Assembly (NCBI GenBank): GCA_019637095.1
Contig: JAHBWG010000071.1
Span: forward strand, 1 to 51,056
Reading direction: 5' to 3'
Length of the DNA stretch: 51,056 nucleotides
Origin: Sandaracinaceae bacterium
GTDB lineage: Bacteria; Myxococcota_A; Polyangia; Polyangiales; Sandaracinaceae
In this document: piece after piece, positions 34,376 through 42,900 of the stretch
Position numbering within the stretch: position 1 is the stretch's first letter
How the letters are laid out: every line of letters begins with the position of its first letter
Made by a program: the position numbers and the translations under genes
Notes under the pieces: model-generated
The model's database searches: none
The model's input: only the letters and a program-made list of their open reading frames with translations
Told to the model about the DNA's origin: nothing

Positions 34376-34521
34376 GCGCAGCGCTCCCCGTCGCCGCGTC
34401 GCGCCCGCGCTCGCGCGCGGGTGGCGGTGTCAGCAGTCCTCGGACTCGCGATCGGGTCCGTCCCGCTCGCCTCGCGGGCGCGTCGGTCGTCGCTGACGAA
34501 GACGGCGAAGACGGGCGAAAG

Positions 34522-34845
34522 CTACTTTGCCCTCTCCTTCGTGAGGCGGTTCTTCCAGTAGTCCGGCTTCTCTCGGCCTGGGGCGATGGCGATGACCTCG
34601 CGCTCGCCCTCGACCACCGCGACGACGACGGAGATTCCGAACTTCGGGATCACGAAGCGACGGACGTCGAGCCGGGGATCGTGACCGGGCACGGCTTGAC
34701 CAAGCTCGGGGTGCTCCTCGGCGAGCCTGGCGCGCTCGTGGACCTCGTCGAAGAGCTTGGATCCCCAGCCAGGCCGCTCGATCTCGAGATGGGTCACCTC
34801 CCAGTCGAGCTCGTCGACCGCTTCGGACGAGAACGGAAGCGCCAT
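34522..34845 (-). CDS. ParE/RelE-type toxin of a type II toxin-antitoxin pair
   Basis: A 107-residue protein with the RelE/ParE fold pattern: an N-terminal helix (SSEAVDELDWEVTHLEI), a helical hairpin, then strands VRRFVIPKFGISVVVAVVEG and VIAIAPGREKPDYW. It probably targets mRNA on the ribosome or gyrase. Its ATG overlaps the antitoxin stop by one base (TGATG), the usual order of this class. GC content is visibly lower than in the surrounding genes. It converges on the hydrogenase small-subunit gene. Confidence 0.8.
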   Translation of the reverse strand: MALPFSSEAVDELDWEVTHLEIERPGWGSKLFDEVHERARLAEEHPELGQAVPGHDPRLDVRRFVIPKFGISVVVAVVEGEREVIAIAPGREKPDYWKNRLTKERAK

Positions 34846-35099
34846 CAGAGCCTGCTGAGCGACTTCTTGATTCGCGCTTCGACCTCCGACCACGGAACAG
34901 TCTTCGACTCGCCGCTCCGCAGCCGCTCGATTCGGCGCGCGATCTCCTGGCTCCATTCCTCGCTGAGCTCGATGTCGTCGTCGCCCTCGCCAAGTCCCTC
35001 TTCGGCCACGCTGTCGAGGAGCGCCACGCCGATGCGCTTGCGATCCTCCGCGGGGAGCGCGAGCGCGTCTTCCATCAGCTTCTTCGCCGCGTCGGTCAC
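34845..35099 (-). CDS. Addiction-module antitoxin (TIGR02574-like)
   Basis: An 84-residue acidic, helical protein. ALALPAEDRKRIGVALLDSV and a tail with VPWSEVEARIKKSL match the putative addiction-module component family that pairs with RelE/ParE toxins. It neutralises the toxin encoded directly downstream. GTG 35099 is the start. Sampled GC is near 62% (34861-34920), clearly below the window average, suggesting acquisition by transfer. Confidence 0.82.
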   Translation of the reverse strand: MTDAAKKLMEDALALPAEDRKRIGVALLDSVAEEGLGEGDDDIELSEEWSQEIARRIERLRSGESKTVPWSEVEARIKKSLSRL

Positions 35100-35180
35100 C
35101 CGAGGATCGTACGTGCCGCGTCGCGGGGACGCCAGCGCGCAGCGTCGCGGCGGGACGTCGGGCGCGACTTCGAGGGCGAC

Positions 35181-35732
35181 CTACAACCGGCCGCGGGCGG
35201 CGTAGGCGGCGAGCGCGACGACCTCGCGCAGGGCGCCCTTGGCGCGCGCGCTCGGCGGACCGAGCGAGCCGGTCGCGGCGACCTCGGGGAAGTGGCGGGC
35301 GAACACCCGCGCGGCGCGCACGACGTGGTAGGCGTCGGTCACCACCAGGACGCGCATCGGGCCGACGCGCGCGGCGGCCTCGCGGGCGTTCTCCTCGGTG
35401 GTCGTGGAGACCTCCTCGAGCACGAGCGCGTCGCGCGGCACGCCGAGCGCTTCGAGCACGGCGGCGGCGGCGCGGGCCTCGCTGATCGGCGCGTCGCCGA
35501 CGCCGCCCGTCAAGACGATTCGCTCGGCACGGCCCTCGTGGAACAGCTCGCCCGCGCGCCGGGCGCGGCCCTCGAGCGAGGCGCTCGGACGCCCGTCCGG
35601 CAGCACGCGGCAGCCGAGCACGACGATGGCGTCGAAGGTCGCGCCGTCGGGCGGGGGGCGCCGGCCGCGCCAGTCGAGCAGCGCGGCCGCGCCGAGGTAC
35701 GCGAGCGAGAGCGCGCCGAGCGTGAAGAGCAC
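35181..35732 (-). CDS. YdcF family (DUF218) protein
   Basis: A 183-residue protein with one N-terminal transmembrane helix (about 2-19) and a DUF218 domain. The core motifs are DAIVVLGCRVLPDGRPSASL, RIVLTGGVGDAPISEARAA, EEVSTTTEENAREAA and VLVVTDAYHVVRAARVF. Family members act in envelope metabolism, but their reaction is not settled. GTG 35732 starts 9 bases after the upstream dehydratase-like gene ends, so the two are probably cotranscribed. The N-terminus is short, so the start could lie slightly elsewhere. Confidence 0.85.
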   Translation of the reverse strand: MLFTLGALSLAYLGAAALLDWRGRRPPPDGATFDAIVVLGCRVLPDGRPSASLEGRARRAGELFHEGRAERIVLTGGVGDAPISEARAAAAVLEALGVPRDALVLEEVSTTTEENAREAAARVGPMRVLVVTDAYHVVRAARVFARHFPEVAATGSLGPPSARAKGALREVVALAAYAARGRL

Positions 35733-35741
35733 GCCTGGCGC

Positions 35742-37163
35742 TCAGCTCAGCTCGCCGAGCGCGTCGTCCGGGTCGAGCCCGGCGAGCACGCGCGCGCGCG
35801 CGACCTTGTCGTCCCAGTCGATCGCGCGCTCGAGCAAGATGCGCTGCGCCTGCGGCGAGCCGGCCCCGTGCATGCACTCGATCCGGAACGGGACCGAGCC
35901 GGCGCCGTACGCCATCGACTCGAGCAGGCGCAGCGCCTTGGCGCGCGCCTCGGAGCCGAACACCGGGGCGAGCCCGACCGCGAGCGCCGGGTGGTCGCGC
36001 TCGGCGAGCGAGGGCAGCGTCGCCATCGCGCCGCCCGCGAGGTCCTCGGCGAGGCGCACGATCTCGTACGGCAGGCGGGTGACGTTGTGCTTGCAGACGT
36101 TGGCGAGCACCGGGTCCACCTGCCAGATGCCGCTCGGGTGCTGCGCGCTCTTCTCGCTCGCCGCGAGGCCGACGCCGTGGATCGTCTCGGTGAGGTGCGC
36201 CATCTCGACGAGCTTGTCGCGGACGTGGCTCGCGCGGCGTACGCCGTGCTCGCGCGTGACGAGGTCCGCCGCGCCGATCAGCACGTCGAGGTTGCCCGGC
36301 TTGCAGCCGCCGTAGCTCGCGCGGTGGAAGCCCGCGAACGCCTCGACGAGCTCCGCGCACGCGGCGAGGTCGCCGTCGAGGAAGACGCGCTCGCGCGGGA
36401 CGAACACGTCGTCGAAGAGCACGACGCACTCCTGGCCGCCGAAGCGCGCGTTGCCGGCGTCGGGGCCGCCGCGCCGGTCGTCCGAGGGCTGCCGGCCGAG
36501 GACCATGCGCACGCCGTCCGCGTCGGCGGGCAGGGCGCACGCGATCGCGAAGTCCTCCTCGCCCGGGCGCAGCGCCTGGCCGGGCATCACGAGGATGTGG
36601 TGCGCGTTGGCCGCGCCGGTCTGGTGCACCTTCGCGCCGCGGATCACGACGCCGTCGGCGCGGCGCTCGACGACCCGCAGGTAGGCCTCGGGCTGCTCGC
36701 TCGGGCGGCGCGAGCGATCGCCCTTGGGGTCGGTCATCGCGCCGTTGAGCACGTCGTCGGCGCGCTGCACGCCCGCGAGCCACGCGGTGAAGCGCGCGTG
36801 CGCCTCGGGCCGCGCGTGCGTCGCGAGGTAGAGCGCGTTGAGCCCGTCCATCCCGACGCAGCGCTGGAAGCACGTCCCGGTGAGGCGGCCGAGCACGCGC
36901 TGCAGGGAGATCTTCTTCACGAGGTCGTCGGGCTCGACGAACAGGTGGCAGAAGCGGTTGACCGGCGCGTCGATCAGCGCCGAGCGCGCGGTCGCGAGCT
37001 CGCGCCAGCGCGGGTCGTGCGCGAGCGCGTACGTCGCGGCGATCGCGTGGATCGCGGGGCGCACCTTCGGGTGATCGACGGGGCTCGCGCACCGCTCTCC
37101 GTCGACCCAGAGCTCGAGCCGGCGCGCGCGCAGGCTCTCGATGTACTCGGCAGCCGTCCTCAT
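35742..37163 (-). CDS. 4-Hydroxybutyryl-CoA dehydratase/vinylacetyl-CoA isomerase-like flavoprotein
   Basis: A 473-residue member of the HpaB/AbfD acyl-CoA-dehydrogenase-like fold. The [4Fe-4S] ligands that separate AbfD from HpaB hydroxylases are present: C98 and C102 (TGTCFQRCVGMD), H280 and C287 (FHRASYGGCK). Their spacing matches C99, C103, H292 and C299 of the clostridial enzyme as remembered. Other family blocks are AMTDPKGDRS and KVHQTGAANAHH. It would dehydrate 4-hydroxybutyryl-CoA to crotonyl-CoA by a radical route. No 4-hydroxybutyrate CoA-transferase gene is adjacent. The known enzyme is oxygen-sensitive, so the setting is notable. Confidence 0.82.
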   Translation of the reverse strand: MRTAAEYIESLRARRLELWVDGERCASPVDHPKVRPAIHAIAATYALAHDPRWRELATARSALIDAPVNRFCHLFVEPDDLVKKISLQRVLGRLTGTCFQRCVGMDGLNALYLATHARPEAHARFTAWLAGVQRADDVLNGAMTDPKGDRSRRPSEQPEAYLRVVERRADGVVIRGAKVHQTGAANAHHILVMPGQALRPGEEDFAIACALPADADGVRMVLGRQPSDDRRGGPDAGNARFGGQECVVLFDDVFVPRERVFLDGDLAACAELVEAFAGFHRASYGGCKPGNLDVLIGAADLVTREHGVRRASHVRDKLVEMAHLTETIHGVGLAASEKSAQHPSGIWQVDPVLANVCKHNVTRLPYEIVRLAEDLAGGAMATLPSLAERDHPALAVGLAPVFGSEARAKALRLLESMAYGAGSVPFRIECMHGAGSPQAQRILLERAIDWDDKVARARVLAGLDPDDALGELS

Positions 37164-37310
37164 CCGCCGAGCGTCCGCCGAACTCGCCGAGGTTTCAACG
37201 GCGCGCCGCCGACTGGCGCGCCGGAGCCGCCCGTGCTCCACTCGCCGCCGCGTCCGGGCCGACGGCCGCCATCTCCGCGGTGGCCCCGGGCTCGCAAGGG
37301 GGCTCTCGCG

Positions 37311-38045
37311 ATGCGCCGATTCTCTCTCCTGGTCACGGTCTCCATCCTCGCCGGCTGCGCCTCCGCGCCCGCGCCCGCCGCCACGGTGGCGCACGCGCGC
37401 CCGCGCACGGAGGCCGCCGCGCACCCGCCGGCCGCGCAGGACGCGGCCGCGCCGCCGGCGCGGATGGCGTTCACGGGGCTCACCGGCACGCTGACCTCGC
37501 GCGAGGCGCACGCCGCGCTCGACCCGCGCACCCGCGCCTTCGTCGCCTGCTTCCAGGAGCACGCGAGCGACGTGCGCGGCCTCGGCGGCGACGTGACGCT
37601 GCACATCGTCGTCAACGCGGACGGCTCCGTCCGCACCGCCTACCCGAGCGACTCGACGATCGGGCACCGCGGCGTCGAGCGCTGCCTCACCGACGTGGCG
37701 AGGGCCACGCGCTTCCCGACGCCCCGCGGCGGCGGCGAGGCCGCGCTGAGCTGGCCGCTGTCGATGGATCCGCCCGACGGCGTGCGCCACCCCGAGACGT
37801 GGGATCCGTCGCGCGTCGCCGGCGTGCTCGCGCGCCGCGCCTCGGAGCTGCGCGCGCAGTGCGGCGAGGGCACCCGCCACGTCCGCGTGACCGCGTACAC
37901 GAACGGCGGGCGCGTCGTGTCGGTCGGCGCGGCGAGCGGTGACGAGGCGGGGCACGAAGCGCTCGAGTGCGTCAGCGCTCGCGTGCGCGCCTGGGCGATG
38001 CCGCCCTCGCGCCGGCTCGCGAAGGTCACCTTCGACCTCGGATGA
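37311..38045 (+). CDS. AgmX/PglI C-terminal-like lipoprotein
   Basis: A 244-residue exported protein. The signal peptide ends in lipobox LAGC (Cys 16) and is followed by an Ala/Pro-rich tether (about 17-50). Two related beta-alpha repeats follow, each with a Cys pair (FVACFQEH...VERCLTDVARATRFP, then RAQCGEG...ALECVSARVRAWAMP), as in the C-terminal domain of myxobacterial AgmX/PglI gliding-related proteins. Its function is envelope-linked but unproven. Its stop overlaps the next gene (ATGA). Confidence 0.7.
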   Translation: MRRFSLLVTVSILAGCASAPAPAATVAHARPRTEAAAHPPAAQDAAAPPARMAFTGLTGTLTSREAHAALDPRTRAFVACFQEHASDVRGLGGDVTLHIVVNADGSVRTAYPSDSTIGHRGVERCLTDVARATRFPTPRGGGEAALSWPLSMDPPDGVRHPETWDPSRVAGVLARRASELRAQCGEGTRHVRVTAYTNGGRVVSVGAASGDEAGHEALECVSARVRAWAMPPSRRLAKVTFDLG

Positions 38046-38527
38046 GGCTCGACAAGCGCGCGCTCGTCGGGGCGATCGTCGAGGTGCTCGAAGCTCGGCT
38101 CGCCGCCGCGCGCGCCGCCGCGGACGACGCGCGCCGCGCGGCGACGCACGAGGAGGCGCGCGCCGAGAACGACAAGGACACGCGCGGGCTCGAGCAGAGC
38201 TACCTCGCGCGCGGTCAGGCGATGCGCGCCGAGGAGCTCGAGGAGGCCGCGACGCGCCTGCGCTTCTTCGATCCGCCGGCGTTCGCCGACGACGACCCGA
38301 TCGCGTCGGGGGCGCTCGTCGTGCTCGCGTGCGACGACGCCGAGCACACCTACTTCGTCACGCCGGTCGCGGGCGGCCACGAGGTCACCCTCGACGGCGT
38401 GCGCGTCCGCCTCGTCACGCCGGCCGCGCCGCTCGGCGCCGCGCTCCTCGACAAGCGCGCGGGCGACGACTTCACGCTCCGCGCCGGCGGTCGCGCGCGC
38501 GAGTACGAGATCGTCCGCGTCGAGTGA
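38042..38527 (+). CDS. Gre-factor-like protein (GreA/GreB C-terminal domain)
   Basis: A 161-residue protein. Residues of about 8-75 are a charged helical hairpin, and about 85-160 match the FKBP-like C-domain of GreA/GreB. The best block is PLGAALLDKRAGDDFTLRAG, the counterpart of the SPLGxALLGKxxGD motif. Gre factors bind RNA polymerase and stimulate transcript cleavage. The tip residues that would place the catalytic acid pair are not obvious, so this could be a polymerase-binding regulator without cleavage activity. ATG 38042 overlaps the lipoprotein stop, showing coupling. Confidence 0.72.
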   Translation: MRLDKRALVGAIVEVLEARLAAARAAADDARRAATHEEARAENDKDTRGLEQSYLARGQAMRAEELEEAATRLRFFDPPAFADDDPIASGALVVLACDDAEHTYFVTPVAGGHEVTLDGVRVRLVTPAAPLGAALLDKRAGDDFTLRAGGRAREYEIVRVE

Positions 38528-38623
38528 TCCCGCGCGCGCGCGTCGAGCGCCGCGCGATGGATCGTCGCGGTCGACGACGCGACCCCCGCCGGTTAGCCTG
38601 CGCGAAGATCGGGAGGGCGGCGG

Positions 38624-39085
38624 ATGCGGATGCAGACGAAGCGTACTTGGGTGATCGCGGCGGCGATGGGGTTCGCGGCGTGCGGCGGCGAGGAGCCGGA
38701 GGCGGCCGCGGCGCCGGCGGCGGTCGCGCCCGTGGAGGTGCAGGCGCCGGCGGCGCCCGCCGAGCCGCAGGCGGGGCTCGACGGCCTCGTGGTCGACACC
38801 CCCGAGGGCGAGACCGTGCGCGTCGGCGCGGACACGGTCGAGGTCGAGGACGGCGAGACCGGCGAGACGACCACGATCGCAGAGAACGCGGAGGGCTCGA
38901 CGGTCCAGCAGGGCGAGAACCGCGAGGTCACGCAGGACGCGCAGGGCGAGACGACGGCGCGCGAAGGGTCGAACCGCGCCACCGTGCGGCGCGACGCCGT
39001 CATCGCCTCGGACGGGCAGAACCAGGTCACGATCCGCCGCGACGGACGCGGCGTCTCGATCGGCGGGATCACCATCAACCGCTGA
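38624..39085 (+). CDS. Small repetitive lipoprotein of unknown function
   Basis: A 153-residue protein with a short signal and lipobox GFAAC (Cys 20), then an Ala/Pro/Glu tether (about 21-55). The rest is a low-complexity acidic beta-rich region rich in Thr, Glu, Gln and Gly, with short repeating units such as GETVRVGADTVEVEDGETGE. This pattern suggests a small beta-solenoid. No family is recognised. Confidence 0.65.
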   Translation: MRMQTKRTWVIAAAMGFAACGGEEPEAAAAPAAVAPVEVQAPAAPAEPQAGLDGLVVDTPEGETVRVGADTVEVEDGETGETTTIAENAEGSTVQQGENREVTQDAQGETTAREGSNRATVRRDAVIASDGQNQVTIRRDGRGVSIGGITINR

Positions 39086-39212
39086 CCCGCTTGTGCGCGC
39101 GTCGCGCGGGCCCTACATCGCTGCTCGCCTCGACGCGAGGCGCCCCATGCTTCGCCGCGCACCGGTCCTCGTCGCCGATCGAGCTCGGAGCCGCTACGGT
39201 ACGGCGGTCCCG

Positions 39213-40118
39213 ATGCGACCTCGGCCCACACGGCTCCACGAGCTCGAGCAGGCGATCGACGCCATCGTCGAGAGCTACGACGAGGGGCGCGAGATCGACA
39301 ACCTCGAGAGCGCCGCGCTGCCGAACAAGCGCCGGGTGATCGAGGCGCTGCACCACCTCGAGCACGTGCTCTTCATGGGCTTCTACAGCCCGCGCTCGCT
39401 CCAGCGCGACAACCTCCGCGACGCGCTCGCGGAGCACGCCCGCGCGGCGCACGCGCTCCTCGTCGAGCAGATCGAGCGCGCTCTCACCTACGACCACTGG
39501 ATGGGGCGCACGCGCGACGTGCTGCGCTCGGGCGCGGGCGAGGACGTCGTGCTCGAGTTCTTCCGCGCGGTGCCCGAGCTGCGCCGCAAGCTGAACCTCG
39601 ACCTGCACGCGGCGTACGACGGCGACCCCGCGGCGCAGAACATCGAGGAGATCGTGTTCAGCTACCCGGCGATCCGCGCGATCACCGCGTACCGCGTGGC
39701 CCACCACTTCTGCGGCGCCGGCGTGCCGATGATCCCGCGGATCATCACGGAGCACGCGCACTCCGAGACGGGCATCGACATCCACCCGAGCGCGGTGATC
39801 GGCGAGCGCTTCTTCATCGACCACGGCACCGGCGTCGTCATCGGCGAGACGGCCGAGATCGGCGACGGCGTGAAGCTCTACCAGGGCGTCACGCTCGGCG
39901 CGCTGAGCGTGCCCGACCGCGACCGCGCCACCAAGCGCCACCCGACGATCGAGGACGACGTCACGATCTACTCGGGCGCCACGATCCTCGGCGGCGACAC
40001 GGTGATCGGCCGCGGCTCGACGGTCGGCGGCAACGTCTGGCTCACGCGCTCGGTGCCGCCCGGCTCGCGCATCTTCGGCCGCAGCCGCCAGTCCGATCCG
40101 CCCGGCCCGCCCGAATGA
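39213..40118 (+). CDS. Serine O-acetyltransferase (EpsC/CysE family)
   Basis: A 301-residue enzyme of the EpsC type. It has a long helical N-domain (about 1-170, including YDHWMGRTRDVLRSG and AYDGDPAAQNIEEIVFSYPAI) and a left-handed beta-helix of hexapeptide repeats (about 195-285). The family signature GIDIHPSAVIGERFFIDHGTG contains the catalytic His, and GVTLGALS and KRHPTIEDDVTIYSGATILG follow. It makes O-acetylserine from serine and acetyl-CoA for cysteine synthesis. ATG 39213 was chosen because the upstream frame lacks coding character. Confidence 0.9.
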   Translation: MRPRPTRLHELEQAIDAIVESYDEGREIDNLESAALPNKRRVIEALHHLEHVLFMGFYSPRSLQRDNLRDALAEHARAAHALLVEQIERALTYDHWMGRTRDVLRSGAGEDVVLEFFRAVPELRRKLNLDLHAAYDGDPAAQNIEEIVFSYPAIRAITAYRVAHHFCGAGVPMIPRIITEHAHSETGIDIHPSAVIGERFFIDHGTGVVIGETAEIGDGVKLYQGVTLGALSVPDRDRATKRHPTIEDDVTIYSGATILGGDTVIGRGSTVGGNVWLTRSVPPGSRIFGRSRQSDPPGPPE

Positions 40119-40242
40119 TCGACAGCCCTCGGCGCGTCCGGCGCGAGCCGCCGTGCGGCGCGCGGCGAACCGGACGTGCGTGAGCGCCCTCGTGTACGAT
40201 TCGCGCGTGAGCGACCGAAGGAGCCGTCGCGGGCGGGCCACG

Positions 40243-41121
40243 ATGCCGGAGGCGGTCGACGTGCGCACGCTCTTGGCCGGCGCGAGCAAGCGCCCCGAGG
40301 CGCCGGTGCTCGTCGTGCTCACCGGCCCGCAGGTCGGCCAGCGCATCCTCCTCGAGGGGGCGGCGCTGATCGGTCAGGACCCGGAGGCCGATCTCATGCT
40401 CGTCGGCGACGGCGTCGACTGGCACCACGCGACGGTCCTGCCACGCGACGGCGGCTGGGTGATCCGCGGCATCGGCGGCGAGCGCCGCGTCGCGGTGAAC
40501 GGGATGCCGGTCTCGGAGATCCTGCTCTCGCCCGACGATCAGATCAGCATCGGGCGAACGGTGCTGCGCTTCGAGCTGCAAGACGCGGTCGAGCAGGCGT
40601 TCCACGCGGCGATCGAGGAGCGGCTGAGCAAGGACGACCTCACGGGGCTGCTCGCGCGCCGCCGCTTCGACCTCGAGCTCGCCAGCGCGATCACCGCGGC
40701 GGCGCGCCACGGCACCGAGCTCGCGCTGCTCGTCGTCGACATCGACGGGGTCAAGGACGTCAACGACCGCCACGGGCACCTCGTCGGCGCGCGAGTCATC
40801 ACCGAGGTCGGCCGCGGGATCGGCGCGCTCGTCGGCGCCGGCGGCTGCGCGTGCCGGCTCGGCGGCGACGAGTTCGGCGTGCTGCTGCCGGGCGCGGGCG
40901 CCGACGAGGGGCTGCGCCTCGGCGCGCAGGTGTGCGAAGCCATCCGAGCCGCCACGATCACGCACGACGGCGCGCGCCTCCCCATCACGGTCTCCGTCGG
41001 CGTCGCCGTGTTCCCGGGCGACGCGGGCGACTCGCTCGCGCTGCTGCGCTGCGCCGACGAGGCGATGTACGCGGTCAAGCGCGCCGGCGGCGACGCGGTC
41101 GGCCGCCACACCCCGCGCTGA
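40243..41121 (+). CDS. FHA-GGDEF diguanylate cyclase
   Basis: A 292-residue protein. It has an N-terminal forkhead-associated domain (about 15-110, VGQRILLEGAALIGQDPEADLML, then HHATVLPRDGG) that reads phosphothreonine. A GGDEF domain follows (about 125-285) with an intact RLGGDEFGVLLPG active site and DIDGVKDVNDRHGHLVGA. It should make cyclic di-GMP in response to Ser/Thr kinase signals. The RxxD inhibitory site is not seen before GGDEF. Start choice: ATG 40243; an in-frame GTG at 40207 would add 12 residues. Confidence 0.88.
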   Translation: MPEAVDVRTLLAGASKRPEAPVLVVLTGPQVGQRILLEGAALIGQDPEADLMLVGDGVDWHHATVLPRDGGWVIRGIGGERRVAVNGMPVSEILLSPDDQISIGRTVLRFELQDAVEQAFHAAIEERLSKDDLTGLLARRRFDLELASAITAAARHGTELALLVVDIDGVKDVNDRHGHLVGARVITEVGRGIGALVGAGGCACRLGGDEFGVLLPGAGADEGLRLGAQVCEAIRAATITHDGARLPITVSVGVAVFPGDAGDSLALLRCADEAMYAVKRAGGDAVGRHTPR

Positions 41122-41208
41122 CGCGCCGCGCGTGGAGCACGGAGCCCGCGACGGGCTCGTGCCCCGTGCGTGGCTCGAGCTTCTGTCGTAGAACCGCCCG
41201 GCCCGCCG

Positions 41209-42900
41209 ATGGACGTCGTCTACTTCATCGTGCTCGTGGGGGTGCTCATCTTCGTCCACGAGCTCGGCCACTTCGCGTGCGCCAAGTTCTTCGGCGTCCG
41301 CGTCCTCACGTTCAGCCTCGGCTTCGGCCCGCGCCTCGTCGGCTTCACGCGCGGCGGCACCGAGTACGTGCTCGCCGCGTTCCCGCTCGGCGGCTACGTG
41401 CGCATGCTCGGCGAGAGCCCGTACGACGACGTGCGCGAGGAGGACCGCGGCCGCTCGTTCGCGGAGCAGGCGCTCTACAAGCGCGTGATCATCGTGTGCG
41501 CGGGCCCCGCGATGAACCTCGCGTTCCCGCTGGTGCTCTTCTTCGTCGTGTTCCTCGGCGACGCGACGGCGACGCCCGCGGTGATCGGGACCGTGTTCCC
41601 GGATCGCCCCGCGGACGGCGTGCTCGAGCCGGGCGATCGCGTGGTGCGCGCCGACGGGGACGACGTCCACACGTTCTATCAGCTCGCGCGGATCATCCAC
41701 GCCAACCCCGAGCAGCCGATCGAGCTCGTGATCGAGCGCGACGGCGAGCGGCGCACCGTCACCGTCACGCCGGCGCTCGCGCGGAGCGCGCGCCCGCTCG
41801 GGCTCTACGACGAGGTCGGCCGCGTCGGCATCAAGCCGCACCATCCGCTCGCGGTGATCGGCGTCATGTCGCCCTCGAGCCCCGCGGCCTCGGCGCGCCT
41901 GCGGACGTTCGACCGCATCATCGCGGCCGGCGGCGTGCCGATCGAGCGCTGGATCGACCTCGAGCTGCCGATCGGGCGCAACCGCGGCGGCATGGTGCCG
42001 CTCACGTACATGCGGCCGACGCGCGTGGAGAGCGCGCTCGGCGGGCTGGTCGAGCTCGAGATCTACGAGCCGCACGTCGCGACGCTCACGCCGGAGCCCG
42101 GCCCCGGCGACGGGCTCACGCGCGCCGGGCTCGAGCCGGTCGATCTGTACGTGTCGCAGGTGACCGCGCGCGCGTCGGGCGAGGACGCGGGGATCCGCCC
42201 GGGCGATCGGCTCGTCATGCTCGACGATCGGCCGATCCGGCTGTGGGCGACGTTCGTGGAGGACGTCGAGGCGCGGCCCGACGAAGTCCACGAGCTGGTG
42301 TGGCGCCGCGGCGACCAGCTCGTGACGCGGCGCTACCGCCTGCGCGCGGCGCGCGCCGCGAGCGGGGAGGGCGACGATCAGCGCGTGGTGGTCGCGCACG
42401 CGACGACGGGCGAGCCGCTCGGCGCGCTCGCGCACTGGCGGCCGACGTCGCTCGACGCCGCGATCCCGAACCCGAGCCCGATCGGCTACGCGGTGGAGCA
42501 GTCGCTGCGCATCACGGCGGAGCTCGTCGAGCTCACGGTGTTCTCCGTGGTCCGGCTCTTCCAGGGCGAGCTCTCGGTCGACTCGGTCGGCGGGGTGATC
42601 CAGGTGTTCGAGGCGACGAGCACCGCGGCGCGCGAGGGCGCGCTCAACTACCTCAGCCTGATGGCGTTCATCAGCATCAACCTCGGGCTCATCAACCTCT
42701 TGCCCATCCCGATGCTCGACGGCGGGCACCTCGCGTTCTTCTTCGTCGAGGCGGTCGCGCGCCGGCCGGTGAGCACGCGCGCGCGAGAGCTCGCCTCGCT
42801 CGTCGGGCTGGTGGTGCTCGTGCTCTTGATGGTGCTCGCGTTCAAGAACGACCTCGAGCGGCAGTGGCCCCGCATCGAGGAGATGCTGGAGGCCGAGTGA
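41209..42900 (+). CDS. rseP: Site-2 protease RseP family, membrane metalloprotease
   Basis: A 563-residue integral membrane zinc protease, longer than typical RseP (about 450). The HELGH zinc motif is at 17-21 within the first helix, two PDZ domains lie in the middle (about 120-210 and 295-385), and the C-terminal LPIPMLDGGHL block holds the third ligand Asp. It cleaves anti-sigma factors and remnant signal peptides within the membrane. Extra length sits between the second PDZ domain and helix 3. It overlaps rsmB by four bases (GTGA). Confidence 0.92.
   Translation: MDVVYFIVLVGVLIFVHELGHFACAKFFGVRVLTFSLGFGPRLVGFTRGGTEYVLAAFPLGGYVRMLGESPYDDVREEDRGRSFAEQALYKRVIIVCAGPAMNLAFPLVLFFVVFLGDATATPAVIGTVFPDRPADGVLEPGDRVVRADGDDVHTFYQLARIIHANPEQPIELVIERDGERRTVTVTPALARSARPLGLYDEVGRVGIKPHHPLAVIGVMSPSSPAASARLRTFDRIIAAGGVPIERWIDLELPIGRNRGGMVPLTYMRPTRVESALGGLVELEIYEPHVATLTPEPGPGDGLTRAGLEPVDLYVSQVTARASGEDAGIRPGDRLVMLDDRPIRLWATFVEDVEARPDEVHELVWRRGDQLVTRRYRLRAARAASGEGDDQRVVVAHATTGEPLGALAHWRPTSLDAAIPNPSPIGYAVEQSLRITAELVELTVFSVVRLFQGELSVDSVGGVIQVFEATSTAAREGALNYLSLMAFISINLGLINLLPIPMLDGGHLAFFFVEAVARRPVSTRARELASLVGLVVLVLLMVLAFKNDLERQWPRIEEMLEAE

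Noticed and set aside
34376-34521. Remnant of the hydrogenase large subunit
   Set aside because: No frame shows an RxCxxC-type start motif or other large-subunit sequence; the stretch has no coding character.
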